Positions 40,231 through 52,143 are shown, counted from the stretch's first letter. The stretch is 64,000 bases of DNA from Xylocopa sonorina (GCF_050948175.1 NC_135195.1:248001-312000), one strand, 5' to 3'. Notes: generated by a model not told the origin, from the sequence alone. Translations and numbers: made by a program.

Positions 40231-41441
40231 TTTCCCGAATTTTTATTTACCGCGTTGTTGTACTGTCTTTTGCGGCACTCGCCTATTTCGTGCCCCGGGG
40301 TCTTGCAATAGCGACAAAATTTGGGCGCGTCCCTGGCTACGATTTGTCTCGGTTGTTCGTACGCGGGGCCTCGAGTAGGAGGCGGTACGTCCCTGGATCG
40401 CGAGTATTCCTGCGGTCGGTACGGCGATGGCGGTCTGAACCGACACTCGGTCGCGTAATGTCCGATATTATTGCATTTTCGGCAAATAATTTCGGCTGGT
40501 TTTTCGCGCGATTCTGGTCGCGCGGCACGCGATCTACCTAGTCGGTTGCAATCACGTTCGTGCATTTGATAGAGCTCCCGCGCTCGAGCGAACGTTTCTC
40601 GCAATGTACCGAATGAATTTATCGTCATTTGCATTCGAATTTCCGGAATGAGACCGTCTTTAAAACATTGTAGAGTGAGCGCGTCTACGTCATCGAGCGA
40701 TTCCGGTGTGTCTCGTCGAGCAAGCCTCTCGCAATCAATTATAGCGGTTCTAAGATCTTTTACTCGACCGATGTAATCTAGAATGTGCTCGTTCGCGCGC
40801 ATAAATATATTAGCAAGTTCACCCCGATAATGATGAGCTGATTTTACGGAGCAAAATGTGCTGCGAAGAACGTCCGTTAATTCGAGTATTGTGTAACACG
40901 GCTCGTCTTCTAGCGCGGCGTAGGCACGACCCTTGAGTTTTCCCTTAAGCAGGCGTGTGAAAGTTCGCTCGCACCCATTAGGGATAAGCTCATAAGCGCG
41001 TTTACACGCTCGGGTAAACTGAAGAATGGGAATGTTCTGACCATCGAATGTCGGCACGGCTTCGAGGGCCTGCTTAAGCGATAGCTCGTCGTGTTGCGAA
41101 CTATTTGTATTGGAATCGGAGCTCGAATTATGTCCGGAAAGCGGATTTCCCCGAGGAATATCCAGCGAAACGGTATCGTCGCGCGTTAAATCAGGCGTTC
41201 TGCGAATAGATTCTATTTCACGACGTAAAATTTCTATTTGCTGGAGCAACGCGGCATTACTCGGATCGGTCGCTTTCGTATTTTTCGCTGAAGTATTTTG
41301 TTGCGCGGTACTAGGAAGAGGCTCGGCGATAGCGTCTTGGAAATCAAGCGTTCTGCTAGTGCGTTTTTCGCGTTCGGAATCGGCCATCGCGGCGGCTCGC
41401 TGTGTCTGCTGGCGCGTTTTTGTCGGAGTCCGGGTTGCCAT
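40122..41441 (-). CDS. gag: Gag polyprotein with two CCHC zinc knuckles
   Basis: A 439-residue structural protein that would form the virus-like particle and bind the element RNA. The region about 62-82 is rich in Leu, Ile, Glu and Arg and could form a short coiled coil. The capsid-like region spans about 120-300. Two zinc knuckles of form C-X2-C-X4-H-X4-C are seen at C320-C323-H328-C333 and C376-C379-H384-C389, separated by a Pro/Arg-rich linker. The start at 41441 is the first ATG after the primer-binding site and leaves an 82 nt leader from the LTR. It ends at TAA 40122-40124 and overlaps the open Pol frame by about 120 nt. The frameshift heptamer falls at codons 402-404, so most products would be Gag alone and a minority Gag-Pol. 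Length and layout fit Gypsy-lineage Gags. Confidence 0.93.
   Translation of the reverse strand: MATRTPTKTRQQTQRAAAMADSEREKRTSRTLDFQDAIAEPLPSTAQQNTSAKNTKATDPSNAALLQQIEILRREIESIRRTPDLTRDDTVSLDIPRGNPLSGHNSSSDSNTNSSQHDELSLKQALEAVPTFDGQNIPILQFTRACKRAYELIPNGCERTFTRLLKGKLKGRAYAALEDEPCYTILELTDVLRSTFCSVKSAHHYRGELANIFMRANEHILDYIGRVKDLRTAIIDCERLARRDTPESLDDVDALTLQCFKDGLIPEIRMQMTINSFGTLRETFARARELYQMHERDCNRLGRSRAARPESREKPAEIICRKCNNIGHYATECRFRPPSPYRPQEYSRSRDVPPPTRGPAYEQPRQIVARDAPKFCRYCKTPGHEIGECRKRQYNNAVNKNSGNDNGLRTRRETGGEAAHQVRPLAANNSNAEIDETPR
40189..40236 (-). promoter_or_regulatory. Probable -1 ribosomal frameshift signal (gag/pol)
   Basis: On the minus strand the heptamer G GGA AAC (40236-40230) is in the Gag zero frame, spanning codons Ser402-Gly403-Asn404. 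It fits the X XXY YYZ rule. Seven nucleotides later (40229-40223) a potential stem-loop begins: arm GCCTCCGCACC (40222-40212), 12 nt loop, arm GGTGGCGAGGC (40199-40189). It pairs as five plus four base pairs around a two-base mismatch. The Pol frame is closed by a TAA at 40243-40245, just upstream of the heptamer, and stays open afterwards, so the slip must occur downstream of that stop. Spacing and geometry match known -1 signals. Efficiency is unknown. Confidence 0.85.
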
Positions 41442-41523
41442 ATCTAGTTTCGCGGTTCCTTTCGGCGGAATTTCCGGAGGAAACGCGTGGCTATCCCACC
41501 GCTGTCACCAAAAATAACTTTCG
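41442..41523 (-). other. 5' leader between the 5' LTR and gag
   Basis: An 82 nt untranslated leader on the element's sense strand, running from the LTR end to the Gag ATG. It holds the primer-binding site. No start codon precedes the Gag ATG in this short stretch. The packaging signal cannot be recognised by eye. Confidence 0.75.
41493..41510 (-). other. Primer-binding site, tRNA-Leu-like
   Basis: The plus strand reads atcccaccgctgtcacca, which looks like a mature tRNA 3' end with terminal CCA. On the sense strand this is TGGTGACAGCGGTGGGAT. From memory it matches the 3' end of animal tRNA-Leu(AAG/TAG), whose acceptor end is ATCCCACCGCTGCCACCA, with one mismatch. It starts 13 nt beyond the LTR, a larger gap than the 0-5 nt seen in many elements. 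The specific isoacceptor is tentative. Confidence 0.75.
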
Positions 41524-42478
41524 TGTCACGTCCCGAGGTGCGGTTGCGCTCGCAACGGTGGCACAAAGTCGTAACCGTTCCCGAAAATAACGCGAATTGC
41601 GTCCGGACCGGGTTCGTTGGCGTTTCGGACTCGATAAAACGGTAACTAACACTAAACTTACCTTGCGAAGGCTTGATTCCGCTGTCTGATTTCTCTTTCC
41701 AGGTACCTGGAGCGCCTTGGATCCGCAACCGGGATGGCGGCGGCGTACGGCTGGAACGGAGGTACGTCTACGGGAATAAGCGTCCAGGCGGGTTGACTCC
41801 GGCTGGCAGGTATCGGCGTTTGGCCCTGACGATTGGCGACTCGTACGGGTCGTGCGGCGAAGGAAACCTCCTTCACAGGAACCAGGACTCGAACGTAGGA
41901 AGTTGAATATTCTGGTGCATCACCCACGTATTCCCGAGCGAGACGACGAATGAACTCTCTCCTCCCCGCGCGTCGTGTACGCTTTGTCGGAGGTGCAAGG
42001 CTCATCGAGAATACTTGAACCTCGGTTGAATACGGCACGGCTAAGCGTTGGTTCGCTCTAGCTTACCGGGATCGACCTGGGCGCAAGATATTCTGTACAC
42101 GGTAGAAGTGAGGATGGAGCAACTAAGCGCTGGTTCGCTCTAGTCGTCGAGCCTCAAGACTATCGTAGATGAGATATAGAATTAGAATAATCGCGAGCGT
42201 ACCCGTGGATTAGAATTAAGGAATTGTATTTGAACTCGAATAAAGATACTTTGAATCTGGTAAAAATAAACTATATTCTATGATTTCACTATACTAGATA
42301 CACTTGACTAAATTCTAAGTTACTGACTAGCGATTACAATGAGAATTAGAAATAGTATAAAGTATCGAACGGACTCCGCTATGGGAGTATGGATAGAGAC
42401 GAATGCATTAGAGCTAATTGCTCGTTGCGAATGAGCCTATTGCTCGGATCGGAAGTGCATCGTTCGGATGCTGGATTA

Positions 42479-42586
42479 GAACTCCTCGGTTCGGAGATGA
42501 GATATGAACTCTCCAGTTCGGAGATGAGATTGGAACTCTCCAGTTCGGAGATGAGTTGGGAACTCTCCGGTTCGGAGATGAGACGC
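42479..42586. repeat. 27 bp x 4 tandem repeat in the 5' LTR
   Basis: Same four units as in the 3' LTR, starting at 42479, 42506, 42533 and 42560. Each has the core ttcggagatgag. The repeats lie in the middle of the LTR, where they could affect transcription or RNA structure; this is untested. Confidence 0.9.
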
Positions 42587-42799
42587 GAACTGACTCTCTG
42601 ATCTCGCGTCCGCGACCTCCTCGGGTCGCGCGGCGCGCGAGTCGCTGGGCCCTCGCGGTGGGGCGGACGGTCGGAGTAGGGCGGCCGCTCGGCCCTCGTG
42701 GTGGGGCGGCCGTTCGGAGTGGGGCGCGGCCCGCGTTAAGCGTGAGCCGCGAGCGTCGAGTGTGCGCGCGAGTGCACGGAACATAGCCGTGCATGAATG

Positions 42800-42822
42800 A
42801 AATATATACATATATTTACTTA
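42800..42822 (-). promoter_or_regulatory. Possible TATA-type promoter element of the 5' LTR
   Basis: An AT-rich run with TATATAT-like words on the minus strand, about 345 nt into the 5' LTR and followed by a GC-rich stretch. A TATA box at such a place would define U3 as the first third of the LTR. No initiator motif was confirmed and no polyadenylation signal was found to fix the R region, so this is a weak call. Confidence 0.3.
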
Positions 42823-43165
42823 AATCTAGGTGTGTGTTGGTGTGTATGTACATATATGAGTAGTGTGCTTATTCTAATCCCACATGTACGAGAAGTACGT
42901 ATAGGGCTTCGTGATCGCTGGGGATTCGACCCAGTATGTGTCGGAGAGCTCCTCGCCCTCGTAATACGGGGTGAAGTCCTCCCCCTCGTGTGTGGAGATC
43001 GCGCGTGGGCGCGGCATGCTGCATCCCTCTTCCCTCTCGTACCTTTGTCTCCTTCTGTAGGGACGGCGAGTCGGCGGGTGGCCCGTGTGCAGGGGCTCCG
43101 GATACGGATGCTGGGGATGATGAGGTGGACGCCGGAGGGTGGCAGGCGGTACGCCTGACGTTACA

Positions 43166-43169
43166 TATA
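43166..43169. repeat. Target-site duplication, right copy (TATA)
   Basis: TATA directly after the 5' LTR end, pairing with 33969-33972. It is followed by tcttatcacg, the normal continuation of the satellite monomer. Confidence 0.93.
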
Positions 43170-43225
43170 TCTTATCACGAAACATAGAAATGAGATGCGA
43201 TATCGCGATTTAAGAGGCATTAGAA

Positions 43226-46200
43226 CTCTATTGCTACGATACGTGGACATCTGCAAACGCTATTTCCTAGCACTGAAGTGTCGCATTTACATACTTCTGA
43301 AGTGAATACGAGGTATACATGACATTTCGCAATGAATATTATATCTTGTCACGAAACATAGAAATGAGATACGATATCTCGTTTTAAGAAACATTATACC
43401 TCTATTGTTACGATACGTGGACATCTGCAAACGCTATTTCCTAGCATTGAAGTGTCGCATTTACATACTTTTGAAGTGAATACGAGGTATACATGACATT
43501 TCGCAATGAATATTATATCTTGTCACGAAACATAGAAATGAGATACGATATCGCGATTTAAGAGGCATTAGAACTCTATTGCTACGATACGTGGACATCT
43601 GCAAACGCTATTTCCTAGCATTGAAGTGTCGCATTTACATACTTTTGAAGTGAATACGAGGTATACATGACATTTCGCAATGAATATTATATCTAGTCAC
43701 GAAACATAGAAATGAGATACGATATCTCGTTTTAAGAAACATTATACCTCTATTGTTACGACACGTAGACATCTGCATACGCTATTTCCTAGCAAGGAAG
43801 TGTCGCATTTACATTCTTTTGAAGTGAATACGAGGTATACATGACACTTCGCAATGAATATTATATCTTATCACGAAACATAGAAATGAGATGCGATATC
43901 GCGATTTAAGAGGCATTAGAACTCTATTGCTACGATACGTGGACATCTGCAAACGCTATTTCCTAGCATTGAAGTGTCGCATTTACATACTTTTGAAGTG
44001 AATACGAGGTATACATGACATTTCGCAATGAATATTATATCTTGTCACGAAACATAGAAATGAGATACGATATCTCGTTTTAAGAAACATTATACCTCTA
44101 TTGTTACGACACGTAGACATCTGCATACGCTATTTCCTAGCACGGATGTGTCGCATTTACATTCTTTTGAAGTGTATACGCGGTATTCATGACACTTCGC
44201 AATGAATACTATATCTTATCACGAAACATAGAAATAAGATGCGATATCGCGATTTAAGAGGCATTAGAACTCTATTGCTACGATACGTGGACATCTGCAA
44301 ACGCTATTTCCTAGCACGGATGTGTCGCATTTACATTCTTTTGAAGTGTATACGCGGTATTCATGACACTTCGCAATGAATACTATATCTTATCACGAAA
44401 CATAGAAATAAGATGCGATATCGCGCTTTAAGAGGCATTAGAGCTCTATTGTTACGATACGTGGACATCTGCAAACGCTATTTCCTAGCATTGAAGTGTC
44501 GCATTTACATACTTTTGAAGTGAATACGAGGTATACATGACACTACGCAATGAATACTATATCTTATCACGAAACACAGAAATGAGATGCGATATCTCGT
44601 TTTAAGAAACATTAGACCTCTATTGTTTCGACACGTAGACATCTGCATACGCTATTTCCTAGCACGGATGTGTCGCATTTACATTCTTTTGAAGTGTATA
44701 CGCCGTATTCGTGACACTTCGCAATGAATATTATATCTTATAACGAAACATAGAAATGAGATGCGATATCGCGATTTAAGAGTCATTAGAACTCTATTGT
44801 TACGATACGTGGACATCTGCAAACGCTATTTCCTAGCAAGGAAGTGTCGCATTTACATTCTTTTGAAGTGAATACGAGGTATACATGACACATCGCAATG
44901 AATATTACATCTTATGATGAAGCATCGAAATGAGATACAATATCTCGTTTTAAGAAACATTAGACCTCTATTGTTACGACACGTAGAAATCTGCATACGC
45001 TATTTCCTAGCACGGATGTGTCGCATTTACATGCTTTTGAAGTGTATACGCGGTATTCATGACACTTCGCAATGAATATTATATCTTATCACGAAACATA
45101 GAAATGAGATGCGATATCGCGATTTAAGGGGCATTAGAACTCTATTGCTACGATACGTGGACATCTGCAAACGCTATTTCCTAGCATTGAAGTGTCGCAT
45201 TTACATACTTTTGAAGTGAATACGAGGTATACATGACATTTCGCAATGAATATTATATCTTGTCACGAAACATAGAAATGAGATACGATATCGCGATTTA
45301 AGAGGCATTAGAACTCTATTGCTACGATACGTGGACATCTGCAAACGCTATTTCCTAGCATTGAAGTGTCGCATTTACATACTTTTGAAGTGAATACGAG
45401 GTATACATGACATTTCGCAATGAATATTATATCTTGTCACGAAACATAGAAATGAGATACGATATCTCGTTTTAAGAAACATTATACCTCTATTGTTACG
45501 ACACGTAGACATCTGCATACGCTATTTCCTAGCAAGGAAGTGTCGCATTTACATTCTTTTGAAGTGAATACGAGGTATACATGACACTTCGCAATGAATA
45601 TTATATCTTATCACGAAACATAGAAATGAGATGCGATATCGCGATTTAAGAGGCATTAGAACTCTATTGCTACGATACGTGGACATCTGCAAACGCTATT
45701 TCCTAGCATTGAAGTGTCGCATTTACATACTTTTGAAGTGAATACGAGGTATACATGACATTTCGCAATGAATATTATATCTTGTCACGAAACATAGAAA
45801 TGAGATACGATATCTCGTTTTAAGAAACATTATACCTCTATTGTTACGACACGTAGACATCTGCATACGCTATTTCCTAGCAAGAAAGTGTCGCATTTAC
45901 ATTCTTTTGAAGTGAATACGAGGTATACATGACACTTCGCAATGAATATTATATCTTATCACGAAACATAGAAATGAGATGCGATATCGCGATTTAAGAG
46001 GCATTAGAACTCTATTGCTACGATACGTGGACATCTGCAAACGCTATTTCCTAGCACGGATGTGTCGCATTTACATTCTTTTGAAGTGTATACGCGGTAT
46101 TCATGACACTTCGCAATGAATACTATATCTTATCACGAAACATAGAAATAAGATGCGATATCGCGCTTTAAGAGGCATTAGAGCTCTATTGTTACGATAC

Positions 46201-49200
46201 GTGGACATCTGCAAACGCTATTTCCTAGCATTGAAGTGTCGCATTTACATACTTTTGAAGTGAATACGAGGTATACATGACACTACGCAATGAATACTAT
46301 ATCTTATCACGAAACACAGAAATGAGATGCGATATCTCGTTTTAAGAAACATTAGACCTCTATTGTTTCGACACGTAGACATCTGCATACGCTATTTCCT
46401 AGCACGGATGTGTCGCATTTACATTCTTTTGAAGTGTATACGCCGTATTCGTGACACTTCGCAATGAATATTATATCTTATAACGAAACATAGAAATGAG
46501 ATGCGATATCGCGATTTAAGAGTCATTAGAACTCTATTGTTACGATACGTGGACATCTGCAAACGCTATTTCCTAGCAAGGAAGTGTCGCATTTACATTC
46601 TTTTGAAGTGAATACGAGGTATACATGACACATCGCAATGAATATTACATCTTATGATGAAGCATCGAAATGAGATACAATATCTCGTTTTAAGAAACAT
46701 TAGACCTCTATTGTTACGACACGTAGAAATCTGCATACGCTATTTCCTAGCACGGATGTGTCGCATTTACATGCTTTTGAAGTGTATACGCGGTATTCAT
46801 GACACTTCGCAATGAATATTATATCTTATCACGAAACATAGAAATGAGATGCGATATCGCGATTTAAGAGGCATTAGAACTCTATTGCTACGATACGTGG
46901 ACATCTGCAAACGCTATTTCCTAGCATTGAAGTGTCGCATTTACATACTTTTGAAGTGAATACGAGGTATACATGACATTTCGCAATGAATATTATATCT
47001 TGTCACGAAACATAGAAATGAGATACGATATCGCGATTTAAGAGGCATTAGAACTCTATTGCTACGATACGTGGACATCTGCAAACGCTATTTCCTAGCA
47101 TTGAAGTGTCGCATTTACATACTTTTGAAGTGAATACGAGGTATACATGACATTTCGCAATGAATATTATATCTTGTCACGAAACATAGAAATGAGATAC
47201 GATATCTCGTTTTAAGAAACATTATACCTCTATTGTTACGACACGTAGACATCTGCATACGCTATTTCCTAGCAAGGAAGTGTCGCATTTACATTCTTTT
47301 GAAGTGAATACGAGGTATACATGACACTTCGCAATGAATATTATATCTTATCACGAAACATAGAAATGAGATGCGATATCGCGATTTAAGAGGCATTAGA
47401 ACTCTATTGCTACGATACGTGGACATCTGCAAACGCTATTTCCTAGCACGGATGTGTCGCATTTACATTCTTTTGAAGTGTATACGCGGTATTCATGACA
47501 CTTCGCAATGAATACTATATCTTATCACGAAACATAGAAATAAGATGCGATATCGCGCTTTAAGAGGCATTAGAGCTCTATTGTTACGATACGTGGACAT
47601 CTGCAAACGCTATTTCCTAGCATTGAAGTGTCGCATTTACATACTTTTGAAGTGAATACGAGGTATACATGACACTACGCAATGAATACTATATCTTATC
47701 ACGAAACACAGAAATGAGATGCGATATCTCGTTTTAAGAAACATTAGACCTCTATTGTTTCGACACGTAGACATCTGCATACGCTATTTCCTAGCACGGA
47801 TGTGTCGCATTTACATTCTTTTGAAGTGTATACGCCGTATTCGTGACACTTCGCAATGAATATTATATCTTATAACGAAACATAGAAATGAGATGCGATA
47901 TCGCGATTTAAGAGTCATTAGAACTCTATTGTTACGATACGTGGACATCTGCAAACGCTATTTCCTAGCAAGGAAGTGTCGCATTTACATTCTTTTGAAG
48001 TGAATACGAGGTATACATGACACATCGCAATGAATATTACATCTTATGATGAAGCATCGAAATGAGATACAATATCTCGTTTTAAGAAACATTAGACCTC
48101 TATTGTTACGACACGTAGAAATCTGCATACGCTATTTCCTAGCACGGATGTGTCGCATTTACATGCTTTTGAAGTGTATACGCGGTATTCATGACACTTC
48201 GCAATGAATATTATATCTTATCACGAAACATAGAAATGAGATGCGATATCGCGATTTAAGAGGCATTAGAACTCTATTGCTACGATACGTGGACATCTGC
48301 AAACGCTATTTCCTAGCATTGAAGTGTCGCATTTACATACTTTTGAAGTGAATACGAGGTATACATGACATTTCGCAATGAATATTATATCTTGTCACGA
48401 AACATAGAAATGAGATACGATATCGCGATTTAAGAGGCATTAGAACTCTATTGCTACGATACGTGGACATCTGCAAACGCTATTTCCTAGCATTGAAGTG
48501 TCGCATTTACATACTTTTGAAGTGAATACGAGGTATACATGACATTTCGCAATGAATATTATATCTTGTCACGAAACATAGAAATGAGATACGATATCTC
48601 GTTTTAAGAAACATTATACCTCTATTGTTACGACACGTAGACATCTGCATACGCTATTTCCTAGCAAGGAAGTGTCGCATTTACATTCTTTTGAAGTGAA
48701 TACGAGGTATACATGACACTTCGCAATGAATATTATATCTTATCACGAAACATAGAAATGAGATGCGATATCGCGATTTAAGAGGCATTAGAACTCTATT
48801 GCTACGATACGTGGACATCTGCAAACGCTATTTCCTAGCATTGAAGTGTCGCATTTACATACTTTTGCAGTGAATACGAGGTATACATGACATTTCGCAA
48901 TGAATATTATATCTTGTCACGAAACATAGAAATGAGATACGATATCTCGTTTTAAGAAACATTATACCTCTATTGTTACGACACGTAGACATCTGCATAC
49001 GCTATTTCCTAGCACGGATGTGTCGCATTTACATTCTTTTGAAGTGTATACGCGGTATTCATGACACTTCGCAATGAATACTATATCTTATCACGAAACA
49101 TAGAAATAAGATGCGATATCGCGGTTTAAGAGGCATTAGAACTCTATTGTTACGATACGTGGACATCTGCAAACGCTATTTCCTAGCAAGGAAGTGTCGC

Positions 49201-52143
49201 ATTTACATTCTTTTGAAGTGTATACGCGGTATTCATGACACTTCGCAATGAATACTATATCTTATCACGAAACATAGAAATAAGATGCGATATCGCGGTT
49301 TAAGAGGCATTAGAGCTCTATTGTTACGATACGTGGACATCTGCAAACGCTATTTCCTAGCATTGAAGTGTCGCATTTACATACTTTTGAAGTGAATACG
49401 AGGTATACATGACACTACGCAATGAATACTATATCTTATCACGAAACACAGAAATGAGATGCGATATCTCGTTTTAAGAAACATTAGACCTCTATTGTTT
49501 CGACACGTAGACATCTGCATACGCTATTTCCTAGCACGGATGTGTCGCATTTACATTCTTTTGAAGTGTATACGCGGTATTCGTGACACTTCGCAATGAA
49601 TATTATATCTTATAACGAAACATAGAAATGAGATGCGATATCGCGATTTAAGAGGCATTAGAACTCTATTGTTACGATACGTGGACATCTGCAAACGCTA
49701 TTTCCTAGCAAGGAAGTGTCGCATTTACATTCTTTTGAAGTGAATACGAGGTATACATGACACATCGCAATGAATATTACATCTTATGATGAAGCATCGA
49801 AATGAGATACAATATCTCGTTTTAAGAAACATTAGACCTCTATTGTTACGACACGTAGAAATCTGCATACGCTATTTCCTAGCACGGATGTGTCGCATTT
49901 ACATGCTTTTGAAGTGTATACGCGGTATTCATGACACTTCGCAATGAATATTATATCTTATCACGAAACATAGGAATGAGATGCGATATCGCGATTTAAG
50001 AGGCATTAGAACTCTATTGCTACGATACGTGGACATCTGCAAACGCTATTTCCTAGCATTGAAGTGTCGCATTTACATACTTTTGAAGTGAATACGAGGT
50101 ATACATGACATTTCGCAATGAATATTATATCTTGTCACGAAACATAGAAATGAGATACGATATCTCGTTTTAAGAAACATTATACCTCTATTGTTACGAC
50201 ACGTAGACATCTGCATACGCTATTTCCTAGCAAGAAAGTGTCGCATTTACATTCTTTTGAAGTGAATACGAGGTATACATGACACTTCGCAATGAATATT
50301 ATATCTTATCACGAAACATAGAAATGAGATGCGATATCGCGATTTAAGAGGCATTAGAACTCTATTGCTACGATACGTGGACATCTGCAAACGCTATTTC
50401 CTAGCACGGATGTGTCGCATTTACATTCTTTTGAAGTGTATACGCGGTATTCATGACACTTCGCAATGAATACTATATCTTATCACGAAACATAGAAATA
50501 AGATGCGATATCGCGCTTTAAGAGGCATTAGAGCTCTATTGTTACGATACGTGGACATCTGCAAACGCTATTTCCTAGCATTGAAGTGTCGCATTTACAT
50601 ACTTTTGAAGTGAATACGAGGTATACATGACACTACGCAATGAATACTATATCTTATCACGAAACACAGAAATGAGATGCGATATCTCGTTTTAAGAAAC
50701 ATTAGACCTCTATTGTTTCGACACGTAGACATCTGCATACGCTATTTCCTAGCACGGATGTGTCGCATTTACATTCTTTTGAAGTGTATACGCCGTATTC
50801 GTGACACTTCGCAATGAATATTATATCTTATAACGAAACATAGAAATGAGATGCGATATCGCGATTTAAGAGTCATTAGAACTCTATTGTTACGATACGT
50901 GGACATCTGCAAACGCTATTTCCTAGCAAGGAAGTGTCGCATTTACATTCTTTTGAAGTGAATACGAGGTATACATGACACATCGCAATGAATATTACAT
51001 CTTATGATGAAGCATCGAAATGAGATACAATATCTCGTTTTAAGAAACATTAGACCTCTATTGTTACGACACGTAGAAATCTGCATACGCTATTTCCTAG
51101 CACGGATGTGTCGCATTTACATGCTTTTGAAGTGTATACGCGGTATTCATGACACTTCGCAATGAATATTATATCTTATCACGAAACATAGAAATGAGAT
51201 GCGATATCGCGATTTAAGAGGCATTAGAACTCTATTGCTACGATACGTGGACATCTGCAAACGCTATTTCCTAGCATTGAAGTGTCGCATTTACATACTT
51301 TTGAAGTGAATACGAGGTATACATGACATTTCGCAATGAATATTATATCTTGTCACGAAACATAGAAATGAGATACGATATCGCGATTTAAGAGGCATTA
51401 GAACTCTATTGCTACGATACGTGGACATCTGCAAACGCTATTTCCTAGCATTGAAGTGTCGCATTTACATACTTTTGAAGTGAATACGAGGTATACATGA
51501 CATTTCGCAATGAATATTATATCTTGTCACGAAACATAGAAATGAGATACGATATCTCGTTTTAAGAAACATTATACCTCTATTGTTACGACACGTAGAC
51601 ATCTGCATACGCTATTTCCTAGCAAGGAAGTGTCGCATTTACATTCTTTTGAAGTGAATACGAGGTATACATGACACTTCGCAATGAATATTATATCTTA
51701 TCACGAAACATAGAAATGAGATGCGATATCGCGATTTAAGAGGCATTAGAACTCTATTGCTACGATACGTGGACATCTGCAAACGCTATTTCCTAGCATT
51801 GAAGTGTCGCATTTACATACTTTTGCAGTGAATACGAGGTATACATGACATTTCGCAATGAATATTATATCTTGTCACGAAACATAGAAATGAGATACGA
51901 TATCTCGTTTTAAGAAACATTATACCTCTATTGTTACGACACGTAGACATCTGCATACGCTATTTCCTAGCACGGATGTGTCGCATTTACATTCTTTTGA
52001 AGTGTATACGCGGTATTCATGACACTTCGCAATGAATACTATATCTTATCACGAAACATAGAAATAAGATGCGATATCGCGGTTTAAGAGGCATTAGAAC
52101 TCTATTGTTACGATACGTGGACATCTGCAAACGCTATTTCCTA
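43226..52143. repeat. Higher-order repeats of 10, 8 and 17 monomers
   Basis: The variant cgccgtattc, in place of cgcggtattc, occurs at 44701, 46441, 47833 and 50791. The steps are 1740, 1392 and 2958 bp, or 10, 8 and 17 monomers. Each copy is followed one monomer later by agagtcattag and then by the gtagaaatctgc and catgcttttg monomers. The variant acttttgcag recurs at 48867 and 51825, again 17 monomers apart. Repeat units of different size with a shared core point to unequal exchange always in monomer register. Confidence 0.88.

Larger units (their letters stand above)
33973..43165 (-). mobile_element. Full-length Ty3/Gypsy LTR retrotransposon
   Basis: A 9193 bp element in minus orientation. 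Order along its own sense strand: 5' LTR (43165-41524), primer-binding site, gag, pol in the -1 frame, polypurine tract, 3' LTR (35614-33973). Domain order PR-RT-RH-IN is that of Ty3/Gypsy, since Ty1/Copia has integrase before RT. RT motifs (FDLASGFHQI, YLDD) and the HHCC/DD35E integrase with a GPY motif resemble the arthropod Gypsy/17.6/297 lineage. There is no env: only about 300 nt lie between the integrase domain and the 3' LTR. Both main frames are open, no LTR difference was seen and the TATA target duplication is intact, so the copy looks young and possibly still capable of moving. It is visibly richer in GC and CpG than the AT-rich satellite. Confidence 0.97.
41524..43165 (-). repeat. 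5' LTR (1642 bp)
   Basis: Contains the promoter (U3) and transcript start of the element, which is transcribed towards lower coordinates. It is the same length as the 3' LTR, and no difference from it was found. On the sense strand it starts TGTAACG and ends GTGACA. The internal repeats of the 3' LTR recur at 42479-42586, 42648-42726 and as direct repeats at 42041-42061 and 42123-42143. The piece corresponding to the Pol tail is present here but follows satellite DNA, so it has no coding role at this end. Confidence 0.97.
33855..43225. repeat. Satellite monomer split by the retrotransposon
   Basis: The monomer starts at 33855 and is interrupted after 118 bp. It resumes after the element and ends at 43225. 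The two parts are 118 and 60 bp. Subtracting the duplicated 4 bp TATA gives exactly 174, so the insertion happened inside an intact monomer with no other rearrangement. The variant caagaaagtg, in place of caaggaagtg, identifies this monomer and its unoccupied siblings at 45881 and 50231. Confidence 0.95.

Noticed and set aside
39323..40378. A 351-codon plus-strand ORF opposite the gag/pol junction
   Set aside because: It is the antisense shadow of a GC-rich coding region whose minus-strand frames have clear Gag and protease motifs. Its own translation has no recognisable domain.
33973..43165. Ty1/Copia or BEL/Pao assignment
   Set aside because: Integrase follows RNase H, the RT has YLDD with the Gypsy-type FDLASGFHQI block, and integrase has a GPY motif. 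Copia would have integrase before RT.
42874..43185. ORF crossing from satellite into the 5' LTR
   Set aside because: It is the LTR copy of the Pol tail with a chance ATG supplied by satellite sequence. It has no upstream Pol frame and no reason to be translated.
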